Origin: Bacillota bacterium | GTDB lineage: Bacteria; Bacillota; Clostridia; Christensenellales; UMGS416 | Direction of reading: 5' to 3' | Assembly: GCA_023410875.1 (NCBI GenBank) | Contig: JAEYPH010000054.1 | Location: forward strand, 1 to 56,440 | DNA length: 56,440 nucleotides | In this document: positions 32,579-42,063 of the stretch, piece after piece | Layout: every line of letters begins with the position of its first letter | How positions within the stretch are numbered: position 1 is the first letter of the stretch | Notes under the pieces: generated by a model | Databases searched by the model: none | The model's input: only the letters and a program-made list of their open reading frames with translations | What the model was told of the DNA's origin: nothing | Position numbers and translations under genes: made by a program

Positions 32579-34933
32579 TCAACTCCACGCTTCGAGGATG
32601 CCCCGCACCAGTACGCGCACTTCCCGCTCCAGCCTTACTGCCTTGCGCAGCGCTGCCACCAGCCGGGCGCGCGTGGCCCCATCCCACACCGGCGCGGAAT
32701 TGCCCACCGGCGGGAAGTGGTGCTGTGCAAGCTCCTCCCCGCCCTGCGCCGGCGCGCCACCGGCAAAGACTGCGCAAGTCCTTTCATAGGGCACGGCGGC
32801 CAGCAGAGCGTCCAGCATATCCCGGTATAGCGCCGCCACGGCCAGCAGCCTCTTGCGGTTGTCGCCGGCCAGCAGCGCGGCGCTCTCCTCCAGATAGATG
32901 TACGCCGCGCGCCTTGCGTCCATCAGCGACCCGATGTGGTATTGGTCGTTGCTGCAGCGCTTCCGGTACTCTTCCACCGGCAGCTCGAAGCCCCGGATCA
33001 AGACGTCGTACGCGCTGTCGCCGAAGCGGTGATTGTAGCGGCCACTCGGCTGCTCATAGATCGCCACGCACATTTCCAGCGATTTCTTCAGGGCCTCCAG
33101 CGCCGGCAGCGGTTCGCACCGGCGGTCATAGAAGCGAAGCAGAACCCGGGGAACTTCGCCGGGGTATTGATCGGCCAAACGATAGCCGTTGGCAGTGAAC
33201 ACCTCGCCCTGTTTGGCGATTTCATAGTCGAAGTAGGTTCGCCCAAAGAACATGGTCCTCCCACCGCGCCAGGCATGACCGGTGACCACCGTCCATTCCG
33301 GGGCCGCCCGCTGTCCGCAGACCAGCACCGGCACGCCGGCCCCCAGGCTGCGGACCACGTTGGCGTCGCGCGCCGCCTCGTCGGCCAGGCTGTAGACGTC
33401 CACGCCAAAGGCCCGGTTCATGGCCTCCTCGGCCATGACGCCGTTCTGCGGCATCGTGGAGCTGGGGTCCCAGTCTTTCCGCATGCAGATGCGGTAGGCG
33501 GCGCCGCACAGACCCATGACGTGCTCGTAGGTCGCGCCGATACCCATGGCGCTCAGCATGGCCGTCACCGCGCCGCCATAGGTGCAGTCCTGCCACTGCC
33601 CCCATCGCAGCATCGGGAAGCCGTCGATGTAGTGGCCGCCATCGGCGGCCTTCACCGCCAAGGGCCGCGCTCTGGCGGCGGCATTGGCGGCATGCTGCGC
33701 GTAGCTCACGATCACCGGCTGGGTTTGCGGGCCGTAGCCCTCGGGCAGCTGCTCCACGAGATCAAGTATCTCCGTGTCGTATTGCTTCAGGCGCTGCACA
33801 TAGGCCGCGACCTTTTCCCGCAAGGGGCGCTGAGTCAGCTTGGAGAAGCCGTCGATCTCGGCGCTGACCTTTTGGTCCAGATGCAGCTGGCTGTCCTCAC
33901 CGCCGATACCGTTGCGCAGGCACAGCAGCGCTGACAGCAGCCTTGCGCGGTTGGGGGCCAACGGCTCCTGGAACCTCTTGGCTAGGTAGGCGTAAAGATA
34001 GCTTCTATAGTGCCCCAGCAGCAGCAGGCCGCACGGAGCCAAAAAGACACCGTGGTGCGCCTCTACGCTCCTCCACGCGTCGTCGTCCAGCAGCCACGCG
34101 GTCATGGCGTCCAGGGCGCTCAAGCCCGCCGCCACCGTCTGGCCTTGGCTGGGAACCGCCCGCTTGTCTTTCAGGATCGCCGCCGTTTCCGCGAGGAAGC
34201 GCAGCGCTTCATCTCCCGCCAACCGGTCTCCGGTCTTTTCGCCGACGACGACGATGCCGTAGCACTTGTCGTACCAATCCTCTACGGTATAGTAAAGGTC
34301 CGTGGCGTCGTAGCCGGTCGGCAAGCCGTCGGGCGACCAATAGGCGCGCAGCAGCAGCCGATCCCCATCGCTCTCATATCCGGTGATGACGCACGTGAAG
34401 GGATCGCCATGGGTGAAGCCGAAGCCGATCACCGGGCGCCCCCGGTCGATGGAATCCATAATCTTGGTCTTGTAGAGCTCTCTGGAATACGCCCTTGGCG
34501 CACCTGTGATGTCGGGTTCGTACAGGTATTCGCTCCCATAGCCCAATGCCCGAAAGGTCCGCTGCGGTATTTCGGCAAGGATGCTGACCTCGTCGCAGCA
34601 GGAGCGCTCCTTCCAAGGGAAGCACAGCGCCACGCCGCTCAGCGCGAACAGCTCGTCGTCGTCCACCGGATCCCCGAGGTATTCCATGACGGCCATGACC
34701 GAGCCGATGAAGCACACCGCCGACGGGTTGCCGTAGGCGATATGCCGCACACCCTGCAACACTTTGGCCGCAGCTCGGTCGGCTCCGGCGTTCCGCGCTG
34801 TCTCAGCCATGCTCAGCAGCACGGGCTTTGTGCGGGGGCTGTAGCTTTCGGGTGAACCGTCGGGCATGTCGGGCGTAGTCGGCTTAAGTCCATTCTCCGT
34901 ATCGTCCTTGCTCATGTTCCTGGCTGGTTCCAT
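32579..34933 (-). CDS. Tandem two-module papain-fold-like protein, unknown function
   Basis: This 784-residue protein holds two homologous modules. Each begins with the signature seen in the 393-residue protein: PESYSPRTKPV near residue 28 and PEGYGPQTQPV near 403. Each then has a Cys-containing helix (AVCFIGSVMAVMEYLG; WQDCTYGGAVTAML), a RPVIGFGF or VPVLVCGQ strand, and a CVITGYE or VVTGHAW strand, followed by about 150 helical residues. This looks like C39/BtrH-type papain-like folds, but no His stands before the last strand, so catalysis is doubtful. GAGGAGG is eight bases before ATG 34933; longer readings overlap the AraC gene upstream. It follows that gene by 61 bases. Confidence 0.75.
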   Translation of the reverse strand: MEPARNMSKDDTENGLKPTTPDMPDGSPESYSPRTKPVLLSMAETARNAGADRAAAKVLQGVRHIAYGNPSAVCFIGSVMAVMEYLGDPVDDDELFALSGVALCFPWKERSCCDEVSILAEIPQRTFRALGYGSEYLYEPDITGAPRAYSRELYKTKIMDSIDRGRPVIGFGFTHGDPFTCVITGYESDGDRLLLRAYWSPDGLPTGYDATDLYYTVEDWYDKCYGIVVVGEKTGDRLAGDEALRFLAETAAILKDKRAVPSQGQTVAAGLSALDAMTAWLLDDDAWRSVEAHHGVFLAPCGLLLLGHYRSYLYAYLAKRFQEPLAPNRARLLSALLCLRNGIGGEDSQLHLDQKVSAEIDGFSKLTQRPLREKVAAYVQRLKQYDTEILDLVEQLPEGYGPQTQPVIVSYAQHAANAAARARPLAVKAADGGHYIDGFPMLRWGQWQDCTYGGAVTAMLSAMGIGATYEHVMGLCGAAYRICMRKDWDPSSTMPQNGVMAEEAMNRAFGVDVYSLADEAARDANVVRSLGAGVPVLVCGQRAAPEWTVVTGHAWRGGRTMFFGRTYFDYEIAKQGEVFTANGYRLADQYPGEVPRVLLRFYDRRCEPLPALEALKKSLEMCVAIYEQPSGRYNHRFGDSAYDVLIRGFELPVEEYRKRCSNDQYHIGSLMDARRAAYIYLEESAALLAGDNRKRLLAVAALYRDMLDALLAAVPYERTCAVFAGGAPAQGGEELAQHHFPPVGNSAPVWDGATRARLVAALRKAVRLEREVRVLVRGILEAWS

Positions 34934-34994
34934 ACGGCTTTCCTCCTCTGCGTATTGGTTCACACCGAGTATAGCCCTCGCGCCGGCATACGTA

Positions 34995-36263
34995 TTACCC
35001 GTTTTTACCATCTTTGAGCCGGCAGCACAGCCGCATGGTGATGTTCTCACGCTGTGCATCGCTGCCGGTTTCGTACAAGGCGAACACCGGCGTGCCATCC
35101 CCGCTCAGGCCGCAATCCGCCATCCACGAGGCAAGCCGGGCCTCATGGGCGCCGGCGTCGGCGCAGCACGGCCCGCTCAGCACGGCGTATCGCCCCGCAT
35201 TCACTGTCATGCGTACCAAATCCTCACCCAGCGCAACGGCGGGGTCTCCAGGTATCCCGATGCCGCATGTGCAGCCGTCCCGGTCTTTGGAAACGTAGAA
35301 TTCCCGAGCTCCGCGCAGGATGTCCGGGTGCTGTCCGGTCAGAAAATCCACGACCGCCCTGGAGGCTCTTTCCTCCGCGTCGGCCCCTGTATGGCGGGAG
35401 GCCAGAAAGGTCCTCTCTTCCCGCATCATGACCCGCATCTCCAGGAAGGACTCCTTCCTCCGTATGGGCAGGTACAACCTCAGCTTGACCGCCCTTCCCC
35501 TCCGCAGCATGTACTCCTCAAAGTAGGACCCGTCGGCCTGCTCAAACATGCTCATCTGCAGCCAGTCGCCGTACAGATAGTCCCATGCGGCGCCAATGGC
35601 CGCTTCCTCATTGCCCACGGTCAGCGTGGCGTATGTGCCGGTTTGGGCAAGGCGATCCTCGAAATCCACGAAGCCGCAACGTACGAGCGCCTCCCGCTGA
35701 GCGGGTGATTCTTCGATCCACAGCTCATAGCAGAAGCGGTTGCCGGATTGCTGCCCGTTGCAGCCGAAAACCCTGCCTTCATAGCCGGGCAGCGCACTTA
35801 GCAGCTGTTCCACCGCCCTGGCCTCAATCACCATTAGCTGCGCGTGATAGAATTTACAAACCATAAGGCCGGGGATGCACTCCTGGGCGACGCTGACATA
35901 GGGCTTGGAACTCCCCCGGAAGGGAGGGAAGTAATAGTGACAGTCCCCATTCCTATATTCCAACGGCGTCAGGCCCGTGGCGAGCCTGACCGACCGGCAG
36001 AACGCCTGCTGCGAGCTGAACCCGTGGCAAAGGGCGATGTGCGCCAGCGCCTCGTCGGAGAAGCGGACCATGGCCAGCGCGTTGGACAGACGCCTTTTGC
36101 GTACATACTCCTTGACCGAGTGCCCCGTGTAGGCGTAGAAATCCCGATACAGCTGTATCAGCGAAACAAAGCCCGCGCGCGAGATATCCTGAGCGGTGAT
36201 GTCGCGATACAGATTCTCTTCCATGTGCGCTATGGCGCGGTTCAGATCATAAATCCTGCTCAT
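34995..36263 (-). CDS. AraC-type regulator with large C-terminal sensor-like region
   Basis: The 422-residue regulator has its DNA-binding domain at the N-terminus (residues 5-110). It contains two helix-turn-helix units (DISRAGFVSLIQLYRDFYAY and SSQQAFCRSVRLATGLTPLE), the reverse of the usual sugar-type AraC order. The remaining ~300 residues include VFGCNGQQSGNRFCYELW, YLPIRRKES and a late GRYAVLSGP strand, resembling GyrI-like small-molecule sensors, perhaps duplicated. It lies 37 bases after the nucleotidyltransferase gene and 61 before the two-module protein. It is the intact paralogue of the frameshifted gene at 23705-24951. Its likely target is its own operon, by inference. Confidence 0.85.
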   Translation of the reverse strand: MSRIYDLNRAIAHMEENLYRDITAQDISRAGFVSLIQLYRDFYAYTGHSVKEYVRKRRLSNALAMVRFSDEALAHIALCHGFSSQQAFCRSVRLATGLTPLEYRNGDCHYYFPPFRGSSKPYVSVAQECIPGLMVCKFYHAQLMVIEARAVEQLLSALPGYEGRVFGCNGQQSGNRFCYELWIEESPAQREALVRCGFVDFEDRLAQTGTYATLTVGNEEAAIGAAWDYLYGDWLQMSMFEQADGSYFEEYMLRRGRAVKLRLYLPIRRKESFLEMRVMMREERTFLASRHTGADAEERASRAVVDFLTGQHPDILRGAREFYVSKDRDGCTCGIGIPGDPAVALGEDLVRMTVNAGRYAVLSGPCCADAGAHEARLASWMADCGLSGDGTPVFALYETGSDAQRENITMRLCCRLKDGKNG

Positions 36264-36300
36264 CTCATATCATCCGGAGATCTGGCTTGTCACAGCTATG

Positions 36301-37338
36301 TCATGGGTTTTTGTCCAGAAACTCCTCCGCGGAACCATAGGAATCGATGCGGGCCCCTCCGGTTTCGATCAGATTCACAAACTCCGCCTGCAAGGCCTTG
36401 GCCCGCTGGCGGAACGCTTCCAGGTTCTCCGCCTGAAAGCCGCCCATCAAGTCAAACTTTGACAGCCCGTTCTCCTGCGCAACCTCATCCAGCACATGCT
36501 GCAGGCAGGTTCCGGAAATGAAGGCCAGCGTCGCGTCCTTCCTGTCACAGCAGCCATAGATTTTATTCCATGTGGAGATGCCCTCCTCGTAACACTCAGC
36601 CATGCCGGGATAGTCGGGCTGCTTGTCGTGCTTCAGTTCGCCTGACAGGTCACGAAGAAAATCCCCGGTGTTCTTGATCATTTGGCAGCTGGCATCCCGC
36701 AAGCTCGTCACCGTATCGGCTTGTACAATCGCCTCATACAGATTAACGAAATCCTCGGGAATGCTCTTCATCGCAACCAGGTCTTCGATTTGCTTTTTTA
36801 AACCCCGGCGGAAATAGGTGTGGTTCGCATAAGCCACCGCCTCTGACAGGGACATCGCAATGTAGCCCGCACAGGTTCTGGTCTCGCAGAGTCCGTCCTC
36901 AAACAGCATGGCCCCGTAGGTGGTTTTCGCCTGCTTCAACCGATCGGATGCCTTGTTAAGCATGAACTCCCCATCCTGCAGATGCACCGCCAGACGGTCT
37001 TGCAGAGCGCGGAACCGCTGCAGGTCTTCATCGGAATTGCTATACAGTATCCTGACATCGGCAAGGCAGGGCGTTATGCTCTCGTTCAGGTCCGCAAGGC
37101 CTTCCACCCGCTGCCAGGACATCGGGAACAGATCGTATCCAATACCGTCGATGATGAACGTCCTGCTCATGCGGTACCCGTCATCGGTCTTGGGGATAAA
37201 ATAAAAGTCTACGTCCGACAATGCATTCGCCGTGCCATTGACATAGGAGCCATAGGTGAGCACCATGCTTACCGCGTCATGGAACTCTGACGCCGCTCTT
37301 CTGCCCGCCCATTGGGCGATCAAATCGTTTTTGTTCAT
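36301..37338 (-). CDS. Nucleotidyltransferase-domain protein
   Basis: The 345-residue protein starts with a polymerase-beta-type nucleotidyltransferase motif: GSYVNGTANALSDVDFYFI (about residues 31-49), in which GS and the DxD pair form the metal site. The rest is helical (YFRRGLKKQIEDLV and later segments). Related proteins include aminoglycoside adenylyltransferases and minimal nucleotidyltransferases, but the substrate here is unknown. There is no signal peptide. GAGGAG sits before the ATG. It is the first gene of a possible three-gene operon with the AraC regulator and the two-module protein. Confidence 0.75.
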   Translation of the reverse strand: MNKNDLIAQWAGRRAASEFHDAVSMVLTYGSYVNGTANALSDVDFYFIPKTDDGYRMSRTFIIDGIGYDLFPMSWQRVEGLADLNESITPCLADVRILYSNSDEDLQRFRALQDRLAVHLQDGEFMLNKASDRLKQAKTTYGAMLFEDGLCETRTCAGYIAMSLSEAVAYANHTYFRRGLKKQIEDLVAMKSIPEDFVNLYEAIVQADTVTSLRDASCQMIKNTGDFLRDLSGELKHDKQPDYPGMAECYEEGISTWNKIYGCCDRKDATLAFISGTCLQHVLDEVAQENGLSKFDLMGGFQAENLEAFRQRAKALQAEFVNLIETGGARIDSYGSAEEFLDKNP

Positions 37339-37404
37339 GCCGGCTCCTCGCTGTAAATGCTTAGGGACTTCCCCGAAATCGCAACCGTTTGCCTATCTTT
37401 TATG

Positions 37405-37434
37405 ATTATAACAACAATTTACAAAAAAAGGCAA
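37405..37434 (-). promoter_or_regulatory. Possible promoter of the nucleotidyltransferase operon
   Basis: On the minus strand TATAAT (37410-37405) has TTGCCT (37434-37429) 18 bases upstream. The -35 lies inside the glyA terminator. Confidence 0.35.
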
Positions 37435-37459
37435 CGGGCGGCATGAGCCACCCGTTGCC
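37423..37459 (-). terminator. glyA terminator
   Basis: On the minus strand GGCAACGGG (37459-37451) pairs with CCCGTTGCC (37438-37430), with an inner GGC/GCC extension, and is followed by seven T. It starts 15 bases after the glyA stop. Confidence 0.9.
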
Positions 37460-37474
37460 TGTTCAACGCTGTTC

Positions 37475-38728
<1,254 letters not shown>

Positions 38729-38805
38729 GAATGGCCTCCTATGATAAAATTGTGAACAATATAGAAAAGGCGCGTCCAAACGTGCGCCATTCGTTGTCTA
38801 CTGGA

Positions 38806-38833
38806 ATCATATCAGAACCCGCTTGCATGTCAA
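38806..38833 (-). promoter_or_regulatory. glyA promoter
   Basis: On the minus strand TTGACA (38833-38828), a 16-base spacer and TATGAT (38811-38806) make a strong promoter. The leader of about 70 bases contains a short GC hairpin (GGCGC...GCGCC, 38788-38769) followed by TTTT. Its role is unclear. Confidence 0.7.
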
Positions 38834-38905
38834 GCGGAAATAGCGGATGCGGCTTCCCGAATCGCCGAACATCCCTTCCGGCTCACTGTGGTGCATGCCT
38901 GGGCC

Positions 38906-39841
38906 CTAGGGTGTCTTGTGCTGACCGACGGCACGCTTTTTTGCCGCGCGGCGATTGGCGCCGGCCCCCGGAGCGTGACCGGTTATCTTGAGGAACGCGC
39001 TGTAAAACGCTTTGTAATCAGAATATCCGACTTCCGCCGCGATGGAACCGAGCGTGAGCTCCCCCTCTTCGATGAGCCTGCAGGCTTCCTTGATGCGCAT
39101 GCTCTGCACATAGCACGAGAGCGTCTGCCCTGTCTGCTGCTTGAAAAGGGCGCAGATGTGGCTCTGGCTGACAAGCGCCTTTTTCGCGAGTTCCCGCAAG
39201 CTGGGCTTCTCCGGAAAGCTGTCGTGGAGAATGCCGATGACGTCCGCAACGATCCTGTGGTTGAAGTCGTTGCCGGGATGTTCCTTCACGGAATTCATGC
39301 TGCGCAGAAGAAAGACCATGAGCTCGATCAGGTATCCGCGCAGCATCGGAAGATATCCGGTACGCTTTTCGTTGTTCTCCCTAAGCATCTTTGCCAGCAG
39401 ATGCTCCAGCTCCAACTGCTCATCTGGCCGGATATGAGTCTCGATTTTCCCCGGATTCGCGCTAAAGCAATTTGCCAACAGATTGTATAGCTGATGGTTT
39501 TCAAAATCCCCCAGGCTCAGGATGTGATCATCCAGAAACTCAGGCAGAAAGAGCACATTGTAGGTCAAAAGCTGGTTGGAATGATCGTCTGTAAAGAACA
39601 AGTGCCGGTCAGAAAAATTGATCAGGAAAAGATCGCCGCGGGTCACTTCATATCTCTCGTCGTTTACCAGATGATATCCTTTCCCGGCATAGACATAGCA
39701 TATTTCCAGAAACTCATGGGTGTGAATGTAAGTTTCGGCATTCTCGAAGCTGTATACGGGCGTGACGGTCTCGTCGTACAGCGTCACCTGTATCGGGTAT
39801 TGATCCGATAGAAACTGGGATTTGTGAAACACCAAACTCAT
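38906..39841 (-). CDS. AraC-family regulator (cupin sensor plus HTH)
   Basis: The 311-residue regulator has an N-terminal cupin domain (HTHEFLEICYVYAGKGYHLV, about residues 40-59) that would bind a sugar. A C-terminal AraC HTH (about 205-300) includes SLRELAKKALVSQSHICALF and GSIAAEVGYSDYKAFYSAF. GGAGAAAG precedes the ATG. It is divergent from the GHL6 glycosidase gene, with 137 bases between the starts, and so is its probable regulator. Base composition is less GC-rich than the glycosidase gene. Confidence 0.9.
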   Translation of the reverse strand: MSLVFHKSQFLSDQYPIQVTLYDETVTPVYSFENAETYIHTHEFLEICYVYAGKGYHLVNDERYEVTRGDLFLINFSDRHLFFTDDHSNQLLTYNVLFLPEFLDDHILSLGDFENHQLYNLLANCFSANPGKIETHIRPDEQLELEHLLAKMLRENNEKRTGYLPMLRGYLIELMVFLLRSMNSVKEHPGNDFNHRIVADVIGILHDSFPEKPSLRELAKKALVSQSHICALFKQQTGQTLSCYVQSMRIKEACRLIEEGELTLGSIAAEVGYSDYKAFYSAFLKITGHAPGAGANRRAAKKRAVGQHKTP

Positions 39842-39978
39842 TCGGCTTTCTCCATGAGATCAGATCACATGGGTAATATAGACCATGGCATTCATCATTG
39901 CAACCATGTTCTCTTTCTGGGCACAGCACTACAATGGATATGGCCAGTAAGGCCGCCCAATGGATCGGAGGAAACCAT

Positions 39979-42048
39979 ATGGCAAAAACAGGATGGTATC
40001 AATCAAGCTTTCGCCGCAACCTGGTGGACATGCATATTGAGCAATGGGATCCAGGCTTTCTGGCCGAATATGACGCGAAGCGCTATGTCGCTCTGCTGAA
40101 ACAGGCTAACGTGCAATCGGCCATGTTCTACGCCAATTCCCATGTGGGCTACTGCTATTGGCCCACACCCGTGGGCCACATGCACGACGGCCTTGCCGGG
40201 CGGGACATCGTCGCGCAGACCGTTGCAGAACTGCGCAGGGAACACATCGGCGTCATTTTGTACTATACGTTGATCTATGACAACTGGGCGTATGACAACA
40301 TCCCGGACAGCAGAATACTGGATCAATCCGGCAACCCATCCCGGCAGAAGGACGGCGCCGCCCGGCCCTTCACAAGCCGGTACGGCGTATGCTGCCCCAA
40401 CGCGCCTCTTTATCGCGATTATGTAAGGGCCAACTTGATTTCGCTGGTCACTGGCTATCATCCGGACGGGATCTTTCTGGACATGACCTTCTGGCCGGAC
40501 GTGTGCCACTGCGGGCACTGCCATGAACGGTTCCGCAAGGAAACGGGCAAGCAGCTGCCGGCCAGTGTGAACTGGGGCGATGCCGACTGGCGTCTGTTCC
40601 AACGCCACCGGGAAGACTGGATGACCGATTTCGCGTGGTTCTGTACGAATGTCATCAAGGATGCCGATCCGGACGTCACCGTGCAGCACCAATATTCCAC
40701 GGCCCCCGGCTGGTGGCAGTACGGCGTTACGGCGGAGATGTCCCGCGCCAGCGAATTTGCGTCCGGAGACCTTTATGGAGGGTCGGCGGAGCAATCCGCC
40801 GTGTGCAAGCTGTTCTACAACCTGACCGTTCATCAGCCCTTCGAGTATATGACATCCCGGTGCTACCCGAATCTGGCGGACCACACAACGGCTAAAACCC
40901 AGGAGATGCTCCGACTGCACAACGGCATCACGCTGGCCCACAACGGCGCGTTCTTTTTCATCGACGCCATCGACCCGCGGGGCACACTGAATGCCGAAAT
41001 ATATGCCATGCTGGGGCGGGTGTTCCAGGAGACGATGCCGCTGGAACCCTTGCTGACCGGGGAGCTGGCCCAGGACGTCGGCATCTATTTCAGCCTGCGG
41101 GCCAAGTACAACCCCGACGGGCAATACACGCAGCAAAAGAAGGATGCCTTCCACGACAAACCCCATTGGGACGCCGTCATGGGCGCGGCAAAATGCCTTC
41201 GGCACAAGCACATTCCCTTCGGTATCTGCTCCAGCGTCAATCTGGACCAGCTGAGCCGCCACCGGCTGCTGATTGTGCCAGACTTGTTCGCACTCACGCC
41301 GGAAGAAGCCCAGGCATTCCGTGAATATGTGGAGCGGGGCGGCACGCTGTATGCCAGCGGCCGCACGGACACCGCTCTGCTGGGGGATGTACTTGGCATC
41401 CGCCCCGTCGGCCAGACGCGGGAAGCCTATACCTACATCCGCCCGGAGGAGAGCGCCGCAGCGCTGCTACCCGGTGTCAGCGCCCAATACCCATTGGCGG
41501 TTTCCAGCCGGCAGCAGGTCGTGGAAACCGTGGACGGAGAAGTTCTGGCGTGCATCACACTGCCGTATACCGATCCTATCGACTTCGAGCGCTTCGCTTC
41601 CATCCATTCCAACCCGCCCGGTATCGATACGGACCACCCCGCGCTGGTGCGCCACCGCTACGGCAAGGGTACAGCTATTTGGTGCTCCGCCGCTTTGGAG
41701 GCCATCGACAAGCCGATCCATCAGGATTGTTTGCACGCCATACTGCTCTCCCTGCTGAGCGCCCCGGTCAGCGCCACGCTGCGGGGGCCGGCCGTCGTGG
41801 AGCTGCTCCGCTTTGACGACAGGCCGACGAACAGCTGCACGATCCGCCTGGTCAACCTGCAGGAGCACACGCCGGTGCTGCCGGTGTACGGACTTGCGGT
41901 AGAGGTTTATGTTGGGGAGAGAACGCTTGCCGGCATATCGGCAGTGCCGCACGGAGAGCCAGTACCCTTTGCCATGGAGGGCGGTTATGCCCGCTTCGCC
42001 GTGGACAGGTTGGACGTGCTGGCCATATACAAGCTGCAATACGAGTGA
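39979..42048 (+). CDS. GHL6-type glycoside hydrolase with trimerisation-like domain
   Basis: The 689-residue protein resembles the 'hypothetical glycosyl hydrolase 6' family, a TIM-barrel group with few studied members. The N-terminal barrel (about 1-390) has MHIEQWDP, VQSAMFYANSHVGYCYWPT, GVCCPN and PDGIFLDMTFWP, whose Asp is a likely active-site residue. A Cys/His cluster (CHCGHC) follows. The part from about 395 on resembles the beta-galactosidase trimerisation domain (RLLIVPDLFALTPEEAQAF, YVERGGTLYASG), and a small beta domain ends it. There is no signal peptide, so it should act inside the cell. I chose ATG 39979 with GGAGG seven bases upstream. The sugar specificity is unknown. Confidence 0.8.
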   Translation: MAKTGWYQSSFRRNLVDMHIEQWDPGFLAEYDAKRYVALLKQANVQSAMFYANSHVGYCYWPTPVGHMHDGLAGRDIVAQTVAELRREHIGVILYYTLIYDNWAYDNIPDSRILDQSGNPSRQKDGAARPFTSRYGVCCPNAPLYRDYVRANLISLVTGYHPDGIFLDMTFWPDVCHCGHCHERFRKETGKQLPASVNWGDADWRLFQRHREDWMTDFAWFCTNVIKDADPDVTVQHQYSTAPGWWQYGVTAEMSRASEFASGDLYGGSAEQSAVCKLFYNLTVHQPFEYMTSRCYPNLADHTTAKTQEMLRLHNGITLAHNGAFFFIDAIDPRGTLNAEIYAMLGRVFQETMPLEPLLTGELAQDVGIYFSLRAKYNPDGQYTQQKKDAFHDKPHWDAVMGAAKCLRHKHIPFGICSSVNLDQLSRHRLLIVPDLFALTPEEAQAFREYVERGGTLYASGRTDTALLGDVLGIRPVGQTREAYTYIRPEESAAALLPGVSAQYPLAVSSRQQVVETVDGEVLACITLPYTDPIDFERFASIHSNPPGIDTDHPALVRHRYGKGTAIWCSAALEAIDKPIHQDCLHAILLSLLSAPVSATLRGPAVVELLRFDDRPTNSCTIRLVNLQEHTPVLPVYGLAVEVYVGERTLAGISAVPHGEPVPFAMEGGYARFAVDRLDVLAIYKLQYE

Positions 42049-42063
42049 TGCGGGAGGGAAAAG

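Noticed and set aside
38729..38805. Folate riboswitch in the glyA leader
   Set aside because: The leader is only about 70 bases and shows just one short GC hairpin; the conserved parts of THF riboswitches were not recognised.
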